Shown here: piece after piece, positions 1 to 4,436 of the stretch | How positions within the stretch are numbered: the stretch's first letter is position 1 | Layout: each line of letters begins with the position of its first letter | From: JAWVEV01 sp033856535 | GTDB lineage: Bacteria; Actinomycetota; Thermoleophilia; Miltoncostaeales; Miltoncostaeaceae | Assembly (NCBI GenBank): GCA_033856535.1 | Contig: JAWVEV010000160.1 | Location: 1 to 6,461 of the forward strand | Reading direction: 5' to 3' | DNA length: 6,461 nt | Notes under the pieces: generated by a model | Databases searched by the model: none | The model's input: only the letters and a program-made list of their open reading frames with translations | What the model was told of the DNA's origin: nothing | Translations under genes and position numbers: made by a program

Positions 1-634
1 GGACCGTCGGGCCGTCCGGGCCGGCCTCGAGCACCGCCCAGGAGGGGCGGCGCTCGGCGGGGGTACCCTCGCCCACGCTGCCGGGGTTCACGAAGAGCGC
101 CCCGTCGACCCGGCGGGCGTGGGTGCGGTGGGTGTGCCCGCTCACGATGACGTCGGCGCCGACCTCGCCGGCGAGCTGCCGAAGCTCGTCGTCGGGGGTG
201 TCCTCGTCGACGGCGACGCGGGGATCCTCCGGCGTGCCGTGCATCACGGCGACGCGCAGCGGGCCGAGCTCGAGCCGGAGCACCAGGGGGAGGCCGGCCA
301 GGTAGGCGCGGCTCTCGGCCGTCATCTGCAGGACCGTCCAGGCACGGGAGCCCACCCGGGCGGCGTTGCGGTGGCCGGGGTCGCGCTCCGAGCGGGCCAC
401 GCGGCGGTCGGTGTTGCCGAGCACGGCCGGCCAGCCGAGCCCGCGGACCTCGGCCACGCAGGCCTCGGGCTGGGTGCCGCGCATGACCAGGTCGCCGGTG
501 ACGACCCCCGCGTCGAGGCCGGCGGCCCGGACGTCCGCGAGCACCGCCCGGAGCGCGGGCAGGTTCGCGTGCACGTCGCCGAGCAGGACGAGTCGCGGGG
601 GTCCGCCCGGGCGATCCTGCGCCGGCACGCTCAC
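1..634 (-). CDS. Calcineurin-like metallophosphoesterase, YfcE type (3' end outside window)
   Basis: Probable cytoplasmic metal-dependent phosphoesterase; the substrate cannot be told from sequence. The 211 visible residues carry the full ordered motif set of the family: GDVHAN (19-24; Asp20, His22), GDL (47-49; Asp48), GNTD (73-76; Asn74), MHG (131-133; His132), SGHTHR (165-170; His167, His169), then NPGSVG (183-188). These are the expected two-metal ligands. No signal peptide or membrane segment is seen. The GTG start at 634 overlaps the TGA stop of the upstream CHAD gene as GTGA, so translation is probably coupled; a second GTG two codons later (626-628) is also possible. It is the fifth and last visible gene of the operon that begins at 2980. 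The reading frame is open to the left edge, and only a short C-terminal part should be missing because the last family motif is already passed. Family sure, substrate unknown. Confidence 0.9.
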   Translation of the reverse strand, partial: MSVPAQDRPGGPPRLVLLGDVHANLPALRAVLADVRAAGLDAGVVTGDLVMRGTQPEACVAEVRGLGWPAVLGNTDRRVARSERDPGHRNAARVGSRAWTVLQMTAESRAYLAGLPLVLRLELGPLRVAVMHGTPEDPRVAVDEDTPDDELRQLAGEVGADVIVSGHTHRTHARRVDGALFVNPGSVGEGTPAERRPSWAVLEAGPDGPTV

Positions 635-1221
635 AGCCCCAGCGCGGCCTCCAGGCGGGGGCGGAAGCGCTCGCGCTTCAGACGGCGCCACTCGTCCAGG
701 AAGCGGAGGTAGAGCTGGTCCCGCTCCGTGCGCCGGCGGGCGATCAGCGCGTGGATGCCGACGCGCTCGTCCCCGCGCAGCGCGCCCTCGAGCTCGCCGC
801 GGAAGCGTCTGTAGGCGCGCTCGGATCCGTTGGCCGACCGGCTCGGCCGCCGGCGGACGCCCGCGGCGACCAGCTCCTGGGCGCGCTCGGCCTCGCGGGC
901 GGCGAGCCACTCCAGGTGGTCCTCCAGCATCGGCACCTGGACGTCGCAGTCGTGGATGTCGCCGAGCAGGTCCTGCAGCACCTTCACCTGCTCCAGATAC
1001 GGGTCGAGGTCCTCGGTGAACGCGACGCCGAAGATCTCGAGCAGGTAGCGCAGCCGCTTGAAGGCGATCCGCATGTCGTGGAGCTCGGTGACGTGCGCCG
1101 GGTCGGCGATCAGGCCGTCGTAGGCGTAGATCTCCTCGATCCGCGCCGCGAGGACGCGGCGCGCGTTCGGGCGCAGGCCCTTCTTGGGCCGGATGCCGGC
1201 GACGGGGCGGGGCTTGGCCAT
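631..1221 (-). CDS. CHAD domain protein, C-terminal-half type
   Basis: A 196-residue, helix-rich, strongly basic protein. CHAD (conserved histidine alpha-helical domain) proteins bind inorganic polyphosphate through conserved His, Arg and Lys residues. The signature here is LHDMRIAFKRLRY (47-59; His48, Arg51, Lys55, Arg56, Arg58), followed by LQDLLGDIHDCDV (82-94). This signature resembles the second half of a full-length CHAD domain. A low-conservation basic stretch lies at about 121-140, and two further basic helices run to the C-terminus. Full CHAD domains contain two pseudo-symmetric four-helix bundles, so this is about half of one; the gene upstream supplies the other half type. The ATG at 1221 overlaps the preceding stop by one base (TGATG), with a GGAGGG ribosome site just upstream. 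Family membership is solid; the role in polyphosphate binding is transferred from the family. Confidence 0.87.
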   Translation of the reverse strand: MAKPRPVAGIRPKKGLRPNARRVLAARIEEIYAYDGLIADPAHVTELHDMRIAFKRLRYLLEIFGVAFTEDLDPYLEQVKVLQDLLGDIHDCDVQVPMLEDHLEWLAAREAERAQELVAAGVRRRPSRSANGSERAYRRFRGELEGALRGDERVGIHALIARRRTERDQLYLRFLDEWRRLKRERFRPRLEAALGL

Positions 1222-1745
1222 CAGCCCTCCGCCGCCGGCGGGGCGACCGGGTTGAGCTTCTCGACCGCGACGCCGGTGTGGCGGCGCACGTAGCGCTCGA
1301 ACCGCTCCCCGAAGCGCTCTGCGTCGAGGCGGCGGAAGAGCGCGTCGATGCTGGCGGTCTCGGCGGCGCGCTCGGCCCGGTAGCGCTCGATGAGGCCCTC
1401 GAGGCCGGCGCGCTCGTCCGGGCGCATCTGGGGCAGCAGCCCCTGCAGCCGCTCGATCGCGACGTCGAGGTCGCGGGCGCCGCCGAGGGTGTCGGTCACG
1501 GCCTTCACCTCGCGCAGGTGCCGTCGGAACGAGCGCGCCGGGAAGGCCTCGGCGAACGCGTCCATGGCGGCGCGCAGGCGCCGCGAGGAGACCCGCATCG
1601 CGTGCAGCTCCTCGATGTCCTCGCCGAGCAGGGTGCCCTCACGCGAGCTCATCATCTCCCGCCAGCGGGTGAGGATCACGCGGCCGCCCGCCTCGGCGAA
1701 GCTGGAGCGGCGCCGGAGGCCCGGCACCTCCCAGGCCTTCGCCAA
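1221..1745 (-). CDS. CHAD domain protein, N-terminal-half type
   Basis: A 174-residue helical protein with the CHAD signature LHAMRVSSRRLRA (47-59; His48, Arg51, Arg55, Arg56, Arg58) and the second motif TLGGARDLDV (86-95). These look like the first half of a standard CHAD domain, whereas the next gene carries the second-half form. Both proteins start with MAK, have a V-x-G at 7-9, and place LH at exactly 47-48, so they are tandem relatives. The start is TTG at 1745. The codon directly before it is the TAA stop of the upstream gene, in the same frame, so no earlier start is possible. A GGGGGAGG ribosome site lies about 8 bases ahead and supports the TTG. Polyphosphate binding is expected from the family. 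A heterodimer with the downstream CHAD protein is inference. Confidence 0.84.
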   Translation of the reverse strand: MAKAWEVPGLRRRSSFAEAGGRVILTRWREMMSSREGTLLGEDIEELHAMRVSSRRLRAAMDAFAEAFPARSFRRHLREVKAVTDTLGGARDLDVAIERLQGLLPQMRPDERAGLEGLIERYRAERAAETASIDALFRRLDAERFGERFERYVRRHTGVAVEKLNPVAPPAAEG

Positions 1746-2087
1746 TTAGTTGCCCTCCCCCTCGGTGGGCGCGATGCGGCGCACGAGCACCGCCTCCCGC
1801 ACCGCCGCGCGCAGGGACTTCCCGCCGGCGAGCATCGCCCAGTCGATCTCGAGCTCCATGCCGAGGTCGACCAGCGCACGCACGACCGCGGCTCCGTCCA
1901 CCCCGCGGCCGGAGATCTCCTCGACGTCCTTGAGCCAGCGGGCCTGCGCCTTGGAGAGGGCGACCGACATCTCGCGGTCGGCGTCCTTGCGCCGGGTGGG
2001 GATCGCGCCGGGGCCGAGCGAGACGTAGACCGACGTCGGCCCGCCGGGGACGCCCTCGAGCATCGACTGGTAGCTCACCCGCCTCAT
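1746..2087 (-). CDS. Small protein of unknown function, possible ribbon-helix-helix segment
   Basis: A 113-residue protein that I do not recognise. Residues 39-45 (EMSVALS) could form a beta strand, followed by two predicted helices (about 46-59 and 65-79, the latter containing AAVVRALVDLGMEL). That strand-helix-helix order and the hydrophobic spacing resemble ribbon-helix-helix DNA-binding proteins. A third helix (about 90-103) and a short basic and acidic tail follow. The match is by eye only, and another small helical adaptor fold is possible. The ATG at 2087 overlaps the ATPase stop as ATGA and is preceded by a good GGGGAGGGAGG ribosome site. The TAA stop directly abuts the TTG start of the CHAD gene. 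Tight coupling to the ATPase suggests a partner or regulator of it; this is inference. Confidence 0.78.
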   Translation of the reverse strand: MRRVSYQSMLEGVPGGPTSVYVSLGPGAIPTRRKDADREMSVALSKAQARWLKDVEEISGRGVDGAAVVRALVDLGMELEIDWAMLAGGKSLRAAVREAVLVRRIAPTEGEGN

Positions 2088-2980
2088 GCGCCTCCCTCCC
2101 CGGCGACCACCGCGGGCCGGGACGCCGCCTCCTCCGAGAGGCGCTGGTCCTCGGCCAGGTCGCGGATCACGTCCACGCCGATCTGGCGCTCGCCCTGGCC
2201 GGCGGCCACGAGCAGCGCGTTGGCGAGCAGCAGGTTCACCAGGCGCGGCACCCCGCCGGTCTCGGCGTGGACCGCCTCGGCCGCCCGCTCGGTCACCAGC
2301 GGGTCGCGGGCGCCGGCCACGCGCGCCCGGTGGGCGATGTAGGCGGCGGTCTCGGCCGCGTCCATGGGGCCGATGTGGTAGCGGACGACCACCCGCTGGG
2401 ACACCTGCGGCAGCCGGTTCACCCGGCCGGCGAGCTCGGGCTGGCCCAGCAGCACCACCGGGGCGCCGGGCCCGCGGTCCGGGTTGGTCAGCAGGCGCAG
2501 CTCGTCGAGCGCGCGCGGGTCGAGCCGCTGCGCCTCGTCGACGGCGAGCACGACGTGGCGGCCGGCGTCGGCCTCGGTCGCGAGCTGCTCGCGCAGCTGT
2601 CCGGCCAGCCTGGCCGCGGTCGCGCCCCGGCGCTCCAGGCCGAGCGCGTCGACCAGCGCCCCGAGCAGCGCCGCGGCGGTGCGGGGCGGGTTCGAGACCT
2701 CGGCGACCCGGTAGCCGTCGCCGTCGAGCGTGCGGTGGATCGTCTGGGCGAGCAGCGTCTTGCCGCACCCGATCTCGCCGGTGATCATCACCAGGCCGCC
2801 GAGCTGGGTGATGCCGAAGAGGATGCGGGCGAGTCCCTCGCGGTGGTCCGCGCGCTCGTAGAGGAAGCGCGGGTCGGGGGCCAGGAGGAACGGCGCCTCG
2901 GCGAGCCCCCAATGCTTCAGGTGCGGCCCCACCGCCCGCTCGGCCCGCTTGGCCTTGCCGCCCTTCTTGCTCGCGGCCAT
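2084..2980 (-). CDS. ExeA/GspA-type AAA+ ATPase
   Basis: A 298-residue P-loop ATPase. The N-terminus is lysine-rich (1-18), then comes the family opening HWGLAEAPFLLAPDPRFLY (23-41). Walker A is GEIGCGKT (68-75; Lys74) and Walker B is VVLAVDEAQ (143-151; Asp148, Glu149). A sensor-1-like LLTN (163-166), GQPEL (179-183), a QRVVVRYH stretch (195-202) and a sensor-2-like GGVPRLVN (242-249) follow. This order is typical of the ExeA ATPase domain and its relatives, which include the TniB/MuB-like transposition ATPases. ExeA of type II secretion has an additional C-terminal peptidoglycan-binding domain that is absent here, and no secretion genes are in view. The ATG at 2980 has an AGAGG ribosome site 5 bases upstream. 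It is the first gene of the five-gene operon. ATPase identity is sure, the process served is not. Confidence 0.88.
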   Translation of the reverse strand: MAASKKGGKAKRAERAVGPHLKHWGLAEAPFLLAPDPRFLYERADHREGLARILFGITQLGGLVMITGEIGCGKTLLAQTIHRTLDGDGYRVAEVSNPPRTAAALLGALVDALGLERRGATAARLAGQLREQLATEADAGRHVVLAVDEAQRLDPRALDELRLLTNPDRGPGAPVVLLGQPELAGRVNRLPQVSQRVVVRYHIGPMDAAETAAYIAHRARVAGARDPLVTERAAEAVHAETGGVPRLVNLLLANALLVAAGQGERQIGVDVIRDLAEDQRLSEEAASRPAVVAGEGGA

Positions 2981-3069
2981 CTCAGCCTCTCGCGGGCGGC
3001 CGCGCCCCGGCCGGTGCGGGGTCGATGGGGCGGCGGGGCGGGATGCGCGGGGTCACGGCGATCCGGGCG

Positions 3070-3075
3070 AATCTA
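3070..3075 (-). promoter_or_regulatory. Weak candidate -10 for the ATPase operon
   Basis: TAGATT (minus strand) fits the TANNNT -10 pattern and lies about 90 bases before the ATG at 2980, downstream of the preceding terminator. I see no convincing -35 at 16-18 bases, so this is only a candidate. The rest of 2981-3137 shows nothing else I can name. Confidence 0.25.
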
Positions 3076-3137
3076 CAGGCGCCGCCGGCGATCGGCGGGC
3101 GCGAATTGTGACGGTCTTGTGAACCGCCCGCGGGCCG

Positions 3138-3201
3138 AAAAAAGCATGGGGGGTCGGCGGGGAGCGCCGGCGGGGCGAGCCGGCCTCGGGCGCCGACCCC
3201 C
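3138..3201 (-). terminator. Rho-independent terminator of the small membrane protein operon
   Basis: On the minus strand an 11-base stem (GGGGGTCGGCG paired with CGCCGACCCCC; plus-strand arms 3191-3201 and 3149-3159) encloses a second GCCGGC/GCCGGC stem (3179-3184 and 3166-3171). After five bases comes a run of six T (3143-3138). It lies about 60 bases beyond the stop at 3260 and upstream of the ATPase operon, which separates the two minus-strand units. Confidence 0.7.
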
Positions 3202-3245
3202 GGGAGGACCACCAGGAGGGGCGCCCTGGCGGCCGGTCTTGTGGC

Positions 3246-3260
3246 GGGGGCTGCGCCCCC
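3246..3260 (-). terminator. Short GC hairpin directly after the stop codon
   Basis: A perfect six-base stem GGGGGC with loop GCA and GCCCCC begins at the last base of the TAG stop (3262-3260). There is no T run after it. It could be a weak or T-less terminator, or a 3'-end stabiliser ahead of the stronger terminator at 3138-3201. It competes with the overlapping 12-base palindrome CCCCCTAGGGGG at 3256-3267. Confidence 0.4.
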
Positions 3261-3490
3261 TAGGGGGTGGCCCCGACCGAGGCCAGGCCCCAGGCGATCG
3301 CGACCACGATCAGCGCGGCGACCACGGCGAAGATCGCGATGAGCAGGCGCGTCTCGCCGCGGCGCTCCTCGGCGACGACGCCCGGCCAGGGCGAGGACGG
3401 CTCGGCCGACCCGGTCCGGTCCTCGACCGCGCCGACGGCCCGGAGGTGGCGCGTCCGCTCGGGGACCGCGACGGGTGCCGGCGCCGTCAT
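3260..3490 (-). CDS. Small single-pass membrane protein, second gene of a putative SOS operon
   Basis: A 76-residue protein that I do not recognise. About 46 soluble residues rich in Pro, Ala and charge (with RTRHLRAV at 12-19) are followed by one hydrophobic helix (about 48-70, starting after RRGETR) and a six-residue tail. The positive charges before the helix predict the N-terminus in the cytoplasm. The ATG at 3490 overlaps the stop of the upstream gene as ATGA, so the two are translated together. The Ala/Pro-rich N-terminus is not a signal peptide. It shares an HLR-plus-hydrophobic motif with its partner. Because it is co-transcribed from a promoter bearing two LexA-type boxes, DNA-damage induction is likely. 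A role in restraining division is a hypothesis based on other small SOS membrane inhibitors (YneA, SidA, ChiZ). Confidence 0.75.
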   Translation of the reverse strand: MTAPAPVAVPERTRHLRAVGAVEDRTGSAEPSSPWPGVVAEERRGETRLLIAIFAVVAALIVVAIAWGLASVGATP

Positions 3491-3804
3491 CGGGCCGGGA
3501 GGGTCCGAAGGTGGCGACGCCGGGCGCGGGCGACGGCGCGGGCGCGCATCGCCGCGAGCAGGGCCGCGGCGCCGGCCAGCGCGGCCAGGCCGAGCTGGCC
3601 GGTCACGAGCGCGGCGCCGCCCGGCAGCGACGCGCCGGCGGCCAGCAGGAACCCGGCGGCGAGGCCGAGCGCGTAGGCCGCGACGGCCGGCGCGGAGGGA
3701 CGCCGGCGCCGCCGCGGGGCGGGCGACGGCACCAGGCGAAGGTGGGTGCGCGGGCGGTCCGCGGGCCGCGCGAGGGGGGTGTGTGAAGCGGCGGTCTGTG
3801 GCAT
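3487..3804 (-). CDS. Small two-pass membrane protein, first gene of a putative SOS operon
   Basis: A 105-residue protein that I do not recognise. Its basic N-terminus (1-36) contains RTHLRLVPSPAP (19-30) and a run of five Arg (31-35). Two hydrophobic segments follow (about 38-60 and 64-86), separated by a Pro-Gly-Gly turn, and then a strongly basic tail (about 87-105). The positive-inside rule predicts a hairpin with both ends in the cytoplasm. The ATG at 3804 was chosen because a TACTGT -10 ends exactly 7 bases before it and no Shine-Dalgarno sequence is present, so the mRNA is probably leaderless; a longer in-frame version would need translation through the promoter. Arg-rich and RLRLVP-like N-termini before a membrane helix recall the actinobacterial SOS division suppressor ChiZ, but there is no LysM domain here. 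That likeness is suggestive only. Confidence 0.77.
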   Translation of the reverse strand: MPQTAASHTPLARPADRPRTHLRLVPSPAPRRRRRPSAPAVAAYALGLAAGFLLAAGASLPGGAALVTGQLGLAALAGAAALLAAMRARAVARARRRHLRTLPAR

Positions 3805-3807
3805 GCG

Positions 3808-3823
3808 GCGAACAGTAGTTCGC
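3808..3823. promoter_or_regulatory. Putative LexA (SOS) box 1, over the -10
   Basis: GCGAAC-AGTA-GTTCGC is a palindrome with six-base arms and a four-base centre. It matches the actinobacterial LexA operator core GAAC-N4-GTTC and covers the -10 of the minus-strand promoter. Its centre is 25 bases from the centre of box 2. Confidence 0.68.
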
Positions 3824-3840
3824 CTCGCGGATGAGAACAA
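3812..3840 (-). promoter_or_regulatory. Promoter of the small membrane protein operon, leaderless type
   Basis: TTGTTC (plus coordinates 3835-3840) and TACTGT (3812-3817) are separated by exactly 17 bases on the minus strand. The start codon at 3804 follows the -10 after 7 bases, which puts the transcription start at or next to the A of ATG. Each promoter element is embedded in a GAAC-N4-GTTC palindrome. Confidence 0.7.
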
Positions 3841-3846
3841 GTGTTC
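3835..3846. promoter_or_regulatory. Putative LexA (SOS) box 2, over the -35
   Basis: GAACAAGTGTTC is palindromic with five-base arms (GAACA/TGTTC). It fits both the actinobacterial core GAAC-N4-GTTC and the Bacillus core GAACRNRYGTTY. It contains the TTGTTC -35 of the minus-strand promoter, a position suited to repression. Confidence 0.7.
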
Positions 3847-3860
3847 GCAACGGCCTGCAA

Positions 3861-3904
3861 CGCAACGCCGGTTGCCCGGGCCGGTGCTGCTGCCCGGCGT
3901 TGCG
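3861..3904. repeat. 11-base inverted repeat in the divergent intergenic region
   Basis: CGCAACGCCGG (3861-3871) and CCGGCGTTGCG (3894-3904) are exact inverse copies with a 22-base spacer. No T run follows on either strand, so it is unlikely to be a terminator. Both arms contain the GCAACG/CGTTGC motif that recurs in this region. It may be an operator or a cruciform; function unknown. Confidence 0.55.
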
Positions 3905-3950
3905 AACACGGCGAATGGGGGCGATCCGCCTGCCGATGGGCGTTTTTGCA

Positions 3951-3979
3951 TTGTGATGTGGGGGATCGTGGGTTAGCGT
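3951..3979 (+). promoter_or_regulatory. mraZ promoter, leaderless type
   Basis: TTGTGA (3951-3956) and TAGCGT (3974-3979) are 17 bases apart. The GTG at 3987 follows the -10 after exactly 7 bases, the same geometry as the divergent promoter. A leaderless transcript is therefore predicted, and this is what decides the mraZ start. Confidence 0.62.
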
Positions 3980-3982
3980 GGG
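3958..3982 (+). promoter_or_regulatory. MraZ operator: three GTGGG repeats
   Basis: GTGGG occurs at 3958-3962, 3968-3972 and 3978-3982, an exact 10-base period. MraZ is known to repress its own promoter by binding TGGGN direct repeats with five-base spacers, so the match to the established site is direct. The repeats flank and overlap the TAGCGT -10, as expected for autorepression. Confidence 0.8.
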
Positions 3983-3986
3983 GACC

Positions 3987-4436
3987 GTGCAACGTCGGCT
4001 GCTGAGTGGGACCTATGAGTGCAGCCTGGACAACCGCTTTCGGATGGCCATCCCGGCGCGAGTCCGGGACCCGTTCGCGGCGGGCGCGATGGTCGGCTGG
4101 TGGTTCGACGAGTGCGTCATCGTCGTGCCGCGCGACGACTGGGGCTCGATGATCGAGCGCACCTTCGGCTCGATGAGCCTGCTCGACGACGAGCAGCGCG
4201 AGCTGAGCCGCTTCCTCCTGGCCGGCGCGTTCGATCAGGACCTGGACAAGCAGGGTCGCGTCCTGCTGCCGGCCGAGCTGCGCGAGCACGCCGGCATCGG
4301 CAACCGGGCCAAGGTGGTCGGCGCCGGCGAGTACCTCGAGATCTGGGACCCGGACCGCCTCGCGGACCGCTTCGCGAGCCTCCGCCGAGAGGGGGTGTCC
4401 GCCCGTGCCAAGCGCCTTGCCGACCGAGTCACGTAG
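3987..4436 (+). CDS. mraZ: Transcriptional regulator MraZ
   Basis: DNA-binding regulator of the division and cell wall cluster; it forms ring-shaped oligomers and represses its own operon. The 149 residues hold two SpoVT-AbrB-like units, each with the family motif: SLDNRFRMAIPARVR (13-27) and DLDKQGRVLLPAELREHAGI (85-104). The length fits the family (about 140-152). I place the start at GTG 3987 rather than the in-frame GTG at 3978. The latter lies inside the -10 and the third operator repeat, whereas 3987 sits 7 bases after the -10 and gives the usual short N-terminus before GTYE. No Shine-Dalgarno sequence fits either start, consistent with a leaderless message. The gene is divergent from the putative SOS operon and overlaps rsmH at its 3' end. 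Confidence 0.94.
   Translation: MQRRLLSGTYECSLDNRFRMAIPARVRDPFAAGAMVGWWFDECVIVVPRDDWGSMIERTFGSMSLLDDEQRELSRFLLAGAFDQDLDKQGRVLLPAELREHAGIGNRAKVVGAGEYLEIWDPDRLADRFASLRREGVSARAKRLADRVT

Noticed and set aside
119..1019. Plus-strand frames at 119-712 and 366-1019
   Set aside because: Antisense shadows of the metallophosphoesterase, whose complete metal-ligand motif set is on the minus strand.
2088..2912. Upstream extension of the 113-residue gene to a 388-residue minus-strand protein starting at 2912
   Set aside because: The extra part is a low-complexity Arg/Ala/Pro translation of the ATPase gene in another frame; the ATG at 2087 has a strong ribosome site and an ATGA junction.
2982..3212. Minus-strand frame of 76 residues in the gap upstream of the ATPase
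   Set aside because: It spans the terminator stem and T run, is Pro/Arg-rich without domain character, and lacks a ribosome site.
1278..3676. Long open plus-strand frames (1278-2342 and 2267-3676) opposite the CHAD and ATPase genes
   Set aside because: They are antisense to genes with clear family motifs, have no motif of their own, and are expected in DNA this GC-rich. The second also runs through the terminator and the small membrane protein genes.
3861..3904. Inverted repeat considered as a terminator
   Set aside because: No T run on either strand, and it lies between two divergent promoters where nothing needs terminating.
3805..3951. N-terminal extension of the 105-residue membrane protein to 3951
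   Set aside because: It would require translating through the promoter and both LexA-type boxes; no ribosome site supports it.
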